Assembly (NCBI RefSeq): GCF_009908315.1
Contig: NZ_JAAATW010000001.1
Location: 248,001 to 312,000 of the forward strand
Source: Paragemmobacter ruber
GTDB lineage: Bacteria; Pseudomonadota; Alphaproteobacteria; Rhodobacterales; Rhodobacteraceae
DNA length: 64,000 bases
Direction: 5' to 3'
Numbering within the stretch: the stretch's first letter is position 1; every line of letters begins with the position of its first letter. A program made the translations under genes and the position numbers. Under the pieces are notes generated by a model that made no database searches, was not told the origin of the DNA, and saw nothing but the letters and a program-made list of their open reading frames with translations. Of this stretch, positions 44,626 through 53,500 are shown piece after piece.

Positions 44626-45723
44626 TCAGACCTCCCGCAAGGGGCGCGTGCCGGCGATGGACAGGCCATAGGCCTCCAGCCCCACCACCTTCGGCGCCGC
44701 CGAATTCGTCACCAGCGTGATCTGCGACAGGCCCAGCGCCGACAGGATCTGCGCCCCCAGCCCGTATTGCCGCAGCGTCTGGGGCGAATGTTCGCCCCCC
44801 TCCACCATCTTCATCGACGTGTCCCGCAAAAGAACCACCACCCCGCGCCCTTCGGCCGCAATCAGCCGCATCGCGGCGGGCAGGTCGCCACCCCCGCCGA
44901 TGCCCAGCACATCCTCCAATGGGTTCAGCGAATGGACGCGCACCAGAACCGGCGCCTCGCCCGTCAGATCGCCCTTGGTCAGCACCACATGTTCGGCGCC
45001 TTGCGTCTCATCGGCATAGACGCGCATCAGCCAGTCGCCGCCATGCACTGACTGCACCGCCTTCACGGCTTTTTCATTCACCAGATTGTCGTGCCGACGC
45101 CGATAGGCGATCAGGTCGCTGATCGTGCCGATCTTCAGCCCATGCTTCTGGGCAAAGCTGATCAGGTCAGGCAGCCGCGCCATGGTGCCGTCATCATTCA
45201 TGATCTCGCAGATCACGCCCGACGGGTTCAGCCCCGCCAGCCGCGCCACATCCACCGCCGCCTCGGTATGGCCCGCCCGCACCAGCACGCCGCCGTCGCG
45301 CGCCCGCAACGGGAAGATATGGCCGGGCGAGGCGATGTCGGACGCGCCCTTGGTCGGGTCGATGGCCACCGAAACGGTCCGCGCCCGATCCGCCGCCGAA
45401 ATGCCCGTGGCGATGCCCTCCACCGCCTCGATCGACAGGGTGAAGGCCGAGGAATGGCGCGACGAATTCTTGCGATCCATCAGCTGCAGGCCCAGCTGAT
45501 CCACCCGAGCCGCCGTCAGCGCCAGACAGATCAGCCCGCGCCCATGCGTCGCCATGAAGTTGATGGCATTGGGCGTGCACATCTGCGCGGGGATCACCAG
45601 ATCCCCTTCGTTCTCGCGGTCCTCGTGATCGACAAGGATAAACATCCGCCCGTTGCGGGCATCCTCGATGATCTCCTCGACCGAGGAGATGGCATCCGAG
45701 AAATCGGTCTTGGCGTCGGTCAT
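44626..45723 (-). CDS. ribB: RibBX: butanone-phosphate synthase with degenerate GTP-cyclohydrolase-II-like domain
   Basis: 365 residues from [17 protein letters not shown]. The N-terminal half (1-~210) is a complete DHBP synthase: [45 protein letters not shown]. The C-terminal half (about 215-365) is homologous to RibA but has [12 protein letters not shown] where GTP cyclohydrolase II has a zinc-binding Cys cluster; no Cys-x10-Cys-x-Cys is present. It therefore should not make ribitylaminouracil precursor. Proteobacterial RibBX proteins of this kind are known. The frame extends to 45984 but GAGGG before ATG 45723 and family length fix the start. Confidence 0.9.
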   Translation of the reverse strand: MTDAKTDFSDAISSVEEIIEDARNGRMFILVDHEDRENEGDLVIPAQMCTPNAINFMATHGRGLICLALTAARVDQLGLQLMDRKNSSRHSSAFTLSIEAVEGIATGISAADRARTVSVAIDPTKGASDIASPGHIFPLRARDGGVLVRAGHTEAAVDVARLAGLNPSGVICEIMNDDGTMARLPDLISFAQKHGLKIGTISDLIAYRRRHDNLVNEKAVKAVQSVHGGDWLMRVYADETQGAEHVVLTKGDLTGEAPVLVRVHSLNPLEDVLGIGGGGDLPAAMRLIAAEGRGVVVLLRDTSMKMVEGGEHSPQTLRQYGLGAQILSALGLSQITLVTNSAAPKVVGLEAYGLSIAGTRPLREV

Positions 45724-45868
45724 GGTGCAGGCCCTCGCAGCTCTCGCCAGCGTCCTAACGCGCAGCGCGGCCAAAGGCCAGTGCCCGTGCGACGCACAAG
45801 CGCTGTGCATCGACATGCCCCACCCTGGGCGCCCCCGCCGGGCCCCGATTTCTGGGTCAGAGATCGCC

Positions 45869-45891
45869 GCGAAATCTGTGTCAGATTTCGC
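45869..45891. repeat. TCTGTGTCAGA-centred hairpin, copy 1
   Basis: Arms GCGAAATCTG (45869-45878) and CAGATTTCGC (45882-45891) around TGT. It covers the last codons and stop of the unknown gene that ends at 45881. A looser relative (GATTTCTG...CAGAGATC) lies at 45847-45865. See the related hairpin at 59308. Confidence 0.75.
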
Positions 45892-46486
45892 CCGCCCCGC
45901 CGCCGAAATACCGCTCGGCCGGAAGATAGCCCGCCAGCCGCCCCGCCGCGCACCAGTCGCGCTCCAGCGCCATGTCGCCCACAAGGATCACCCGGTCCCC
46001 CGGCACCGGCCCCAGCGCGGCGCGGATCGCCGCGCCCGCGGCACGCCACGGCCCCATCAGCGGCGGCGCCGGATGGGCCGCGTCGATCACCGCCCCCGCC
46101 GCCGCCAGCACCGCGCCGGGCGTCAGCGGCGGCAGGGCCAGCGCCACCCGACCGCACCCCGTCACCGCCGCCAGCTTGGCCGCCCGCTCCGCCGGCAGCA
46201 CAGGCAGGGGCGCCAGCATCCGCAGCGCATTGGACGAAAACAGGAAGGCCACCACATCATGCCCCGTCGCCGCCCGGACCGAGGCATAGGTGCGATAGTC
46301 CAGCCCCAGTTCCGCCGCCCGCCGCACCCGCAGGCGCACCACCTCGATGGGCAGGGTGGGCAACAGCCGCGCCCGGGCCGCCGTCCAGCAATGCCGCCGC
46401 CAGCCGAACCCCGGCTCCAGCGTCGGGCCGCCGTTATGGCCGATCCCGCGCACGGATCCCGTCACGGACCCCGTCACTGGCCCCAC
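45881..46486 (-). CDS. Uncharacterised protein between ribE and ribBX
   Basis: About 201 residues if read from GTG 46486, which overlaps the ribE stop by 13 bp. The opening codes for a 12-bp triplicate (GTGACGGGGTCC-type, giving VTGSVTGSV), so GTG 46477 or 46465 are alternative starts. Next comes GIGHNGGPTLEPGFGWRRHCW, a motif seen near the N-terminus of various alphaproteobacterial proteins. The rest is Ala/Leu-rich with no clear family or membrane segment. Position inside the rib cluster hints at a link to flavin, nothing more. Confidence 0.7.
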   Translation of the reverse strand: MGPVTGSVTGSVRGIGHNGGPTLEPGFGWRRHCWTAARARLLPTLPIEVVRLRVRRAAELGLDYRTYASVRAATGHDVVAFLFSSNALRMLAPLPVLPAERAAKLAAVTGCGRVALALPPLTPGAVLAAAGAVIDAAHPAPPLMGPWRAAGAAIRAALGPVPGDRVILVGDMALERDWCAAGRLAGYLPAERYFGGGAGEI

Positions 46487-47073
46487 TCGCGCAGCCGCGC
46501 GACATAGCGCGCCATTGTGTCCACCTCCAGGTTGACCCGGTCGCCGACGGCGACCCTGCCCCAGGTCGTGGCCTTCTGCGTGTGCGGGATGAAGTTGATG
46601 CCGAAATCCGTGCCATCGACCTCGTTCACCGTCAGCGACGTGCCGTTCAGCGCGACCGATCCCTTCGGCGCGATGAACCCGGCCAGCGCATGGGGCGCGC
46701 GGAATGTCACCCGCACCGAATCGCCCTCGGGCGCCACGCGCACCACCTCCGCGATGCCATCGACATGGCCCGAAACGATATGCCCCCCCAATTCGTCGCC
46801 CACCTTCAGCGCGCGTTCCAGATTGATCCGCGTGCCGGGCGCCCAGCCGTCGATATTCGTCTTCGACAGCGATTCCGCGCTGATCTCCACGTCAAACCAG
46901 TTACGCGGGCTGGTCCCCAGCGCGATCACCGTCAGACAGACGCCGTCGCAGGCGATCGAGGCGCCGATGTCGATCCCGCCCACATCATAGCCCGTGCCGA
47001 TCCGCGCCCGCAGATCGCCCCGCCGTTCCGTTTCCAGCACCTCGCCGATGTCGGTGACAATCCCGGTGAACAT
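46474..47073 (-). CDS. ribE: Riboflavin synthase alpha subunit
   Basis: 199 residues with two tandem lumazine-binding barrels: MFTGIVTDIGEVLETERRGD with SIACDGVCLTVI (first), and LGGHIVSGHVDGIAEV with VALNGTSLTVNEVDGT (second). It dismutates two ribityllumazine molecules to riboflavin. It heads the minus-strand run ribE-unknown-ribBX-ribH-nusB. ribD and ribA are not in this cluster, and I see no FMN riboswitch in 47074-47256. Confidence 0.95.
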   Translation of the reverse strand: MFTGIVTDIGEVLETERRGDLRARIGTGYDVGGIDIGASIACDGVCLTVIALGTSPRNWFDVEISAESLSKTNIDGWAPGTRINLERALKVGDELGGHIVSGHVDGIAEVVRVAPEGDSVRVTFRAPHALAGFIAPKGSVALNGTSLTVNEVDGTDFGINFIPHTQKATTWGRVAVGDRVNLEVDTMARYVARLREWGQ

Positions 47074-47256
47074 GGCCGCCTTCTCCTTCGTGGTCCGCCC
47101 CTAGACCTAGCCCTGCGCGCCGCCATCGGCAATGCGTCCCGCGCCGCCCTAATTTTGCCGTCTGCTGCGGGCAGTCTGGCCCGCGTAACGATTTCTGCCT
47201 ACCTTGCAGCCATGCCCGCGGGCAGATGCGGGGGGGCCGTCCAGTTGGGGCGCAAC

Positions 47257-48546
47257 ATGCGAGTATCCGGCACAGGCCGCAGTTTCCTCTTCCTGCAGGG
47301 GCCCCATGGCCCCTTCTTCCACCGTCTGGGCCGCATGCTGCAGGCCGCAGGCGCCGCCGTGCACCGGGTGGGCTTCAACCGCGGGGATCAGGCCTTCTGG
47401 CCCGATCGCGCGACCTACATCCCCTATCGCGGCACGCCCGAGGATTGGCCCGCCACGCTGGCCGCCCTTCTCGACCGCCACGCGGTGACGGATATCGTCC
47501 TTTACGGCGACACCCGCCCGATCCACGCCGCCGCAGTCGCCGCCGCCCGCAGCCGCGGCCTGACGCTGCATGTCTTCGAAGAAGGCTACCTCCGCCCCTA
47601 TTGGGTGACCTATGAACGCGGCGGGTCCAACGGCCATTCCCGGCTCATGCGCCTGTCGGTCGCCGACATGCGCGCCGCGCTGGCCCGCAGCACCGCGGAT
47701 CAGCCCGACGCCCCCACCGCCTGGGGCGACATGCGCCAGCACATCTTCTGGGGCGCGCTCTACCACTGGTACGTCTTCGCCGGCAGCGCCGCCTATCCGC
47801 GCTTCCGCCCGCACCGCGCCCTGACCGTCTGGCAAGAGGCCAATCTGCACCTGCGCCGCCTCCTCGCGCAGCCCGTCCATCGATGGGAGCGCATCCTGAA
47901 AACCGCCGCGATCCGCCAGAGCGGGCATCCCTTCCACCTCGTGCTGCTGCAACTGGAACACGATGCCAGCTTCCGCACCCATTCCCCCTTCCAAACCATG
48001 ACCGAATTCCTCGCCGTGGTGATGGAGGGCTTCGCCGCAGGCGCGCCGCCGCATCACCACCTCGTCTTCAAGGCGCATCCGCTGGAAGATGGCCGTGTCC
48101 CCCTGCGCGCCGAAATCCGCCGCCTCGCCGCGCAGCACGGGGTGACGCAGCGGGTGCATTTCATCCCCGGCGGCAAGCTCGGCCCGCTCCTGAACCTCGC
48201 CCGCTCCGCCGTCACGGTGAACTCCACCGCCGGTCAGCAGGTGCTCTGGCGCGGCCTGCCGCTGCGCACCTTCGGCGAGGCGGTCTATGCCAAGCCCGAA
48301 TTCGTCTCCGATCAGCCGCTGCCCGAATTCTTTGCCCGCCCCACCCGGCCCGATCTGCGCGCCTATCGCGATTATCGGCGCTATCTCCTTGAAACCTCAC
48401 AGGTTCCGGGCGGGTTTTACTCGGCCCGCGGGCGCCGGGAACTGCTGCGCCATGTCACCGACATGATGCTTTCGCCCGAAGATCCCTATGATGCGCTGCG
48501 CCTGGGATGCGCGGCGCATCGGCAACAGTTGCACCCTGCGGACTGA
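47257..48546 (+). CDS. Capsule polysaccharide biosynthesis/export protein, KpsS-like
   Basis: 429 residues from MRVSGTGRSFLFLQGPHGPFF. Features of the Capsule_synth (KpsS/LipB) family: GYLRPYWVTYE, HHLVFKAHPLEDGR and TVNSTAGQQVLWRGLPLRTFGEAVY. KpsS adds the first beta-Kdo residue to the lipid terminus of group 2-type capsules. TTGGGG is 6-7 nt before ATG 47257; ATG 47212 would give a 15-residue extension. The frame is open far upstream but that part is antisense to ribE and ribBX. Followed by OPX and KpsC genes. Confidence 0.85.
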   Translation: MRVSGTGRSFLFLQGPHGPFFHRLGRMLQAAGAAVHRVGFNRGDQAFWPDRATYIPYRGTPEDWPATLAALLDRHAVTDIVLYGDTRPIHAAAVAAARSRGLTLHVFEEGYLRPYWVTYERGGSNGHSRLMRLSVADMRAALARSTADQPDAPTAWGDMRQHIFWGALYHWYVFAGSAAYPRFRPHRALTVWQEANLHLRRLLAQPVHRWERILKTAAIRQSGHPFHLVLLQLEHDASFRTHSPFQTMTEFLAVVMEGFAAGAPPHHHLVFKAHPLEDGRVPLRAEIRRLAAQHGVTQRVHFIPGGKLGPLLNLARSAVTVNSTAGQQVLWRGLPLRTFGEAVYAKPEFVSDQPLPEFFARPTRPDLRAYRDYRRYLLETSQVPGGFYSARGRRELLRHVTDMMLSPEDPYDALRLGCAAHRQQLHPAD

Positions 48547-48636
48547 TCCCTGAACAGAGTGTTTGGCAAATTACCCCATCCTCCTGTAGGTTTACTGACA
48601 AAACTTGAGGCAAACTCCACCCAAGGAGCCCGAGCA

Positions 48637-49773
48637 GTGAGAATGTCAGTATCCAAAGGGGCCAGGTCCATGGCCCTCGTCGTGCTTGTCGGTGCGGTCG
48701 CAGCCTGCGGCCTGCCGCGCAGTGGCCCGAACAAGAACGAGATCTTCGCAGGCTCCGTCCTGCGCGAAGGTGACGCCTTCGTGGTGACGGTGAACAGCCG
48801 CGTCACGCAGGCCACGGCGGTGACGCCGTCGCTCGGCTTTTCCAACAGCTTCCTCTCCGCCGGGCGGATCGGGTCTGACGTAATCGCCCCCGGCGACCGG
48901 CTGACGATCACGGTCTATGAAAACGTCAAGGATGATCCGCTCTTGGGCAATTCCGGGCAGCGCCTGTCGCAGCTCACCGAATTGCAGGTCGATGGCGAAG
49001 GCTTCATTTTCATCCCCTATGCCGGTCGCGTCCGCGCCGCCGGCGCCTCGCCCGAAGACCTGCGCAACGAGATCGCGCAGAAGCTCGACCCGCAGACGCC
49101 CGACCCGCAGGTGATCGTGCAGCGTGTCGCAGGCGACGGCTCCACCGTCACCATCTCCGGCTCGGCCGGGGCGCAGGGCGTCTATCCGATCGAGCGGCCC
49201 ACCCGCACCCTCGCCTCTATGATCGCGCGGGCCGGCGGTGTGACCATCGACCCCGAAACCGCCATCGTCCGGGTCACGCGCAACGGCCATACCGGCAAAG
49301 TCTGGCTGCTTGACCTGTATGAAAATCCCCAGCTCGACATCGCGCTGCGGGCGGGCGACCAGATCGTGATCGAAGAGGACACCCGCGCCTTCGTCGCCCT
49401 CGGCGCGACCGGGGCGCAGAACCGCGTGCCGTTTGAGAGCCAGAACCTTTCGGCGATCGAGGCGCTGGCCATCGTCGGCGGCCTGAACACCAGCCTTGCC
49501 GATCCGACAGGCGTCTTCGTCTTCCGCAACGAACCGGCCGAGGTGGCCAATGTCGTTCTGGGCCGCAACGATCTGACCGGGGCGCAGCGGATGATCTATG
49601 TGCTCGACCTGACCCAGCCCACGGGGATGTTCGAGGCGCGCGATTTCCTGATCCGCGACGGCGACACCGTCTATGTGACCGAGGCGCCCTATGTGCAGTG
49701 GCAAAAGACCATCGGCGCGCTGACAGGCACGGCGACGGCGGCGGATTCGCTGGCCAACGCGGCCGGCAACTGA
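48637..49773 (+). CDS. Outer-membrane polysaccharide export (OPX/Wza-KpsD) lipoprotein
   Basis: 378 residues. AAGGAG (48623-48628) is 8 nt before GTG 48637, which I take as the start; ATG 48643 is two codons later. A hydrophobic signal ends at a lipobox cysteine (AVAAC, C24). The polysaccharide-export domain (APGDRLTITVYEN, VDGEGFIFIPYAGRVRAAG) is followed by SLBB-like units (GVYPIERPTRTLASMIARAGGV; NLSAIEALAIVGGL). It should form the export channel for the capsule. ABC components (KpsMT/KpsE) are not in the window. Confidence 0.88.
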   Translation: MRMSVSKGARSMALVVLVGAVAACGLPRSGPNKNEIFAGSVLREGDAFVVTVNSRVTQATAVTPSLGFSNSFLSAGRIGSDVIAPGDRLTITVYENVKDDPLLGNSGQRLSQLTELQVDGEGFIFIPYAGRVRAAGASPEDLRNEIAQKLDPQTPDPQVIVQRVAGDGSTVTISGSAGAQGVYPIERPTRTLASMIARAGGVTIDPETAIVRVTRNGHTGKVWLLDLYENPQLDIALRAGDQIVIEEDTRAFVALGATGAQNRVPFESQNLSAIEALAIVGGLNTSLADPTGVFVFRNEPAEVANVVLGRNDLTGAQRMIYVLDLTQPTGMFEARDFLIRDGDTVYVTEAPYVQWQKTIGALTGTATAADSLANAAGN

Positions 49774-49779
49774 TCGGCC

Positions 49780-51855
49780 ATGGCCGATCCGGCCAGCCGT
49801 CGCGATGCGGCAGGCGCCGCCGGGGCCATTCCCCGGCGGTTGCGCTTTCTCAACGGCGGCTTCCTGAACGGCGCACTGCGGCGCATCCTGGCCGCCGCAG
49901 GGCATGAGTTGCGCCCCGGCCTGCCCCGCGCGGGCGAGGGCGTCATCGTCTGGGGGCGGTCGCCCACCGCCTGGCGGGGCGAGGCGGCAGCAGCCCGCCA
50001 CGGCGCGCCGCTGATCCGGGTCGAGGATGCCTTCTTGCGTTCGCTCCGGCCGGGCCGCATGGGGGATGCGCCGCTCGGCCTTCTGATGGATCCGCTGGGC
50101 GTGCATTTCGATGCCGCCGCGCCTTCGTGGATCGAACATCTGCTGACCACCGATCCACTGGACGATTCGAACCTTCTGTCCCGCGCGCGGGACGGTATCG
50201 CCCGGCTGATCGCCAGCGACTTGTCGAAATACAACATCCATGATCCTGACCTGCGGCCACCGCCAGCCGGCTATGTGCTGCTGATCGACCAGACCCGCGG
50301 CGACGCCTCGATCCGCCATGCGGGCGCCACCGACACCACCTTCCAGACGATGCTCGCCACCGCGCTGGAGGACCACCCCCGCGCGCGCATCCTGATCAAG
50401 ACCCATCCCGAAACGCGGCTCGGCCTGCGACCGGGGCATTTCGACCCGGCCGCCCTGCCGCCGAATGTCACGCTGCTGACCGATGCCGTCTCGCCCTGGC
50501 GGCTGCTGGAAGGGGCGATCGCCGTCTACACCGTCTCGTCCCAGATGGGGTTCGAGGCCATCCTCGCGGGGCATCGCCCCCGTGTCTTCGGCCAGCCCTT
50601 CTATGCGGGATGGGGCCTCACGCTGGATGAACAGCCCATCCCGCGCCGCCGCCGCACCCTGACCCGCGCGCAGCTGTTCGCGGGGGCGATGATCCTTGCC
50701 CCCACTTGGTTTGATCCCTGTCGTGGCCGGATCTGCCGTTTCGAAGAGGCCGTCGATCAGCTGGAGGCCGACACGCGCGCCTGGCGTGCGGACCGGGCGG
50801 GTTATGTCGCCTTCGGGATGCGCCTGTGGAAACGCAGGCCCCTGCAACAGGTGTTCGGCCGCCACCGCCCCGTGCTCTTTGCCCGCACGCCGGATCAGGC
50901 CGTCGCGCAGGCGCAACGGACCGGGCGCCGCCTCATGGTCTGGGCCGGAAAGGCGCCCGATCCCGCCCCGCCCGACCTGCCGCTTCTGCGCGTCGAAGAC
51001 GGTTTCCTGCGGTCGCGCGGGCTCGGGGCCGAACTGGTGCCACCCCTGTCGCTGGTCACCGATGATCTGGGCATCTACTACGATCCCCTCCGGGAAAGCC
51101 GTCTGGAACGCCTGATCCTTGCGCCGCCGCCCCCCGGGGGCCTTGACCGCGCGGAACGGCTGATGGCGCGCATCACGACGCTCGGCCTGTCGAAATACAA
51201 CCTGCCCGCCACGGCACTGCCCGATCTGCCGCCGGGTCACCGCATCCTCGTGCCCGGGCAGGTGGAGGATGACGCCTCCATCCGTCTGGGCGCGGGCGAC
51301 GTCCGCACCAACCTTGCGCTCCTGCAGGCCGTCCGCGCCGCCCATCCCGATGCGGTGATCCTCTACAAGCCCCACCCGGATGTCGAGGCGGGCCTGCGCC
51401 CCGGCGCGGTTGCCGCCGCCGATCTGGCCCGGCTGGCCGATGCGGTTCTGCACCATGCCGACCCGCTCGCCCTGATCGCGGCCTGCGACGCGGTCTGGAC
51501 CATGACCTCCACCCTCGGGTTCGAGGCGCTGTTGCGCGGCAAGCCCGTCACCACGCTGGGCGCGCCCTTCTATGCCGGCTGGGGGCTCACCCGCGACCTC
51601 GGCCCCGTGCCGCCGCGTCGCCTTCGCCGCCCCGATGGCAGCCTGCAGCCCCGCCCGTCGCTGGCCGCCCTCGCCCATGCCGCGCTGATCGCCTATCCGC
51701 GCTACTTCGATCCCGTCACGCGCCGCCCCTGCCCGCCCGAGGTGGCGCTGGACCGACTGGCGCAGGGCGGCGGCCCATCGCCGGGCCCATTCAACCGCGG
51801 CCTGTCCAAGCTTCAGGGCCTGTTCGCCGGTCATGCGCATCTTTGGCGGCGCTGA
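49780..51855 (+). CDS. KpsC-like dual-domain capsule lipid-linker Kdo transferase
   Basis: 691 residues, two homologous glycosyltransferase halves (about 20-330 and 340-680). Each contains the same blocks: RVEDAFLRSLRPGRMG / RVEDGFLRSRGLGAE; SKYNIHDPD / SKYNLPATA; an ILIKTHPETR / ILYKPHPDVE motif; and GFEAILAGHRPRVFGQPFYAGWG / GFEALLRGKPVTTLGAPFYAGWG. KpsC extends the poly-Kdo linker with alternating linkages, one per domain. It begins 6 bp after the OPX gene, so all three capsule genes probably form one transcript. Confidence 0.9.
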   Translation: MADPASRRDAAGAAGAIPRRLRFLNGGFLNGALRRILAAAGHELRPGLPRAGEGVIVWGRSPTAWRGEAAAARHGAPLIRVEDAFLRSLRPGRMGDAPLGLLMDPLGVHFDAAAPSWIEHLLTTDPLDDSNLLSRARDGIARLIASDLSKYNIHDPDLRPPPAGYVLLIDQTRGDASIRHAGATDTTFQTMLATALEDHPRARILIKTHPETRLGLRPGHFDPAALPPNVTLLTDAVSPWRLLEGAIAVYTVSSQMGFEAILAGHRPRVFGQPFYAGWGLTLDEQPIPRRRRTLTRAQLFAGAMILAPTWFDPCRGRICRFEEAVDQLEADTRAWRADRAGYVAFGMRLWKRRPLQQVFGRHRPVLFARTPDQAVAQAQRTGRRLMVWAGKAPDPAPPDLPLLRVEDGFLRSRGLGAELVPPLSLVTDDLGIYYDPLRESRLERLILAPPPPGGLDRAERLMARITTLGLSKYNLPATALPDLPPGHRILVPGQVEDDASIRLGAGDVRTNLALLQAVRAAHPDAVILYKPHPDVEAGLRPGAVAAADLARLADAVLHHADPLALIAACDAVWTMTSTLGFEALLRGKPVTTLGAPFYAGWGLTRDLGPVPPRRLRRPDGSLQPRPSLAALAHAALIAYPRYFDPVTRRPCPPEVALDRLAQGGGPSPGPFNRGLSKLQGLFAGHAHLWRR

Positions 51856-51857
51856 CA

Positions 51858-52355
51858 TCAATAGATATAGCGGATCTGTTCCATCCAGAACCGTTCCGTC
51901 CGGCGCAGGCCTTGCGCGATCTGGTCCAGCCCCGCTGCATCCACCATCCCGCGCCGGTGCATCAGCCCGGCATGGCGGGCAAACAGATCGGCGATCGTCG
52001 CGCGCAGCCGGCGCCCCTTCTCGGTCAGCTTCACGCGCACCGAACGGCGGTCCACATCCGACCGCTGGTGGTGCATATAGCCTGCCTCCACCAACTTCTT
52101 CAGGTTGTAGCTGACATTCGACCCCTGATAGAAGCCGCGGCTTTTCAATTCGCCCGCGCTCACCTCATTCTCGCCGATGTTGAACAGCAAAAGCCCCTGC
52201 ACCGGGTTCACCTCGACGATGCCCAGCCGTTCGAATTCATCCTTGATCACATCCAGAAGCAGCCTGTGCAGCCGCTCCACCAGACCCAGCATTTCCAGAT
52301 ACCCGGCGTGGAAGGCCCGATCAGACCCATCCAGCACCGCTTCCTGCACCGACAT
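51858..52355 (-). CDS. MarR-family regulator, LdtR-like
   Basis: 165 residues from MSVQEAVLDGSDRA, with GGAGGG 5 nt before the ATG. The winged helix (about 45-115) reads NPVQGLLLFNIGENEVSAGELKSRGFYQGSNVSYNLKKLVEAGY followed by the wing RSDVDRRSVRVKLTEKG. The block around SNVSYNLKKLV resembles LdtR of Rhizobiales (regulator of an L,D-transpeptidase), from memory. It converges with the KpsC gene (2 bp apart). A direct repeat in its promoter may be the operator. Confidence 0.85.
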   Translation of the reverse strand: MSVQEAVLDGSDRAFHAGYLEMLGLVERLHRLLLDVIKDEFERLGIVEVNPVQGLLLFNIGENEVSAGELKSRGFYQGSNVSYNLKKLVEAGYMHHQRSDVDRRSVRVKLTEKGRRLRATIADLFARHAGLMHRRGMVDAAGLDQIAQGLRRTERFWMEQIRYIY

Positions 52356-52377
52356 CGCAACCCTCCGTCCGATCCTG

Positions 52378-52419
52378 ACATCCGGCAGAATCGACGAAGA
52401 ATCCCAACATCCGGTAAAA
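52378..52419. repeat. Direct repeat in the MarR-gene promoter
   Basis: ACATCCGGCAGAA (52378-52390) and ACATCCGGTAAAA (52407-52419), 11 of 13 identical and 29 bp apart, about three helical turns. Lies 23-64 nt upstream of the regulator start; possibly an autoregulatory site. Confidence 0.5.
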
Positions 52420-52438
52420 GCCCGCGACCGGCCCGAGG

Positions 52439-53490
52439 TGTTTGATCCCACGGTTCAATGGTGCGATCCCGTCGCCGGGAAGGGAGGAAGCACTATGGGA
52501 CAGGTTCGTCACGGGAGCGCCACGACCACGTTCGCCGTCAGCGCTGCAATACAGCGATCGCAAGCTTCGCGCACGCAACTGAGCCAGGGGTTGGGGATCA
52601 ATCCGAAGACGGTGGCGAAGTGGCGGCAGCGGGCGACGGTCGAGGATATGAAGACCGGGCCTTCGGAACCGAGGTCCGCGTCTTATCCGAGGCCCGCCAA
52701 GCGACGGCCGTGGCATTTCGAAGGCACACGCTCCTGCCACTGGACGACTCTCTCCATGCTCTCCACCCCTCTATCCCGCACCTGACACGGTCGGCGCTGC
52801 ATCGCTGCCTGCAGCGTCACGGCATCTCGCGTCTTCCCGATGTCGCGGGAGATAAACCCCGGCGGCAGAGGTTCACGCGCTACCCCATTGGCTTCTTTCG
52901 CTGCGCGGACCTGCGGTTCAATTCGACAGCGCGGAAGTGCAGACCGCCGAGGGCAAGCACTTCCTCTTCGTCGGCATCGACCGCACTGCAAAGTTCGCTG
53001 TCGCTCAACCCGTTGCGATAGCTGACCGAAAGACAGCTTGGGCGTTCCTGCAGCACATGCTCGAAGCCGTGCCCTACCAGATCCACACGGTTTTCGCCGA
53101 CAACAGGATCCCGGTCGCAGAGCAGCCGTGGAACCGGAACACCATCTACTCTCACCCGATGCGCTTCGACATGATCTGCGAGGCCAACGGGATCGAGCAC
53201 CGGCTGACCAAGCCAAGCCACCCGAGGACCAACAGTCAGGTCGGGCGCATGCACCGGACGATCAAGGACGCGACAGTCAAGCGCTTCCACTGCGATAACC
53301 ACGACCAGTTGCGAACGCACCTCACGGACGTCATGGCGGCCTGCAACTGCGCGCGTCGCCTCAAGCCGCTCGGAGGCCTCACGCGCGACGAAAACATCTG
53401 CAAAATCCCCACATCAGAGCCGGATCGACATATCTTCGATCCGATCCGCCCGATGCCGGGACTGAAAACCCAATCCAGACGTTGTTTGCG
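52439..53490 (+). mobile_element. Decayed IS481-family insertion sequence
   Basis: The left end begins TGTTTGATCCCACGG at 52439, closely matching the start of the second remnant at 63658. The element carries a single broken transposase gene and runs up to the parE stop. I cannot find a matching right inverted repeat, so that end is decayed and its boundary is approximate. Confidence 0.85.
52495..53470 (+). pseudogene. IS481 transposase, frameshifted
   Basis: The protein can be followed through three frames: MGQVRHGSATTTFAV...GINPKTVAKWRQRA (from 52495), then AVAFRRHTLLPLDDSLHAL...HLTRSALHRCLQRHGISRLPDV (to ~52920), then AEVQTAEGKHFLFVGIDRT...MPGLKT (to 53470). So at least two frameshifts, near 52685 and 52925. 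Catalytic positions are also damaged: the TDNG-type aspartate region reads ADNR and the QVER glutamate reads QVGR. The element cannot be active. Confidence 0.9.
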
Positions 53491-53500
53491 GGACCATCAC

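Noticed and set aside
47074-47256. FMN riboswitch before ribE
   Set aside because: None of the conserved RFN blocks can be found between ribE and the capsule genes.
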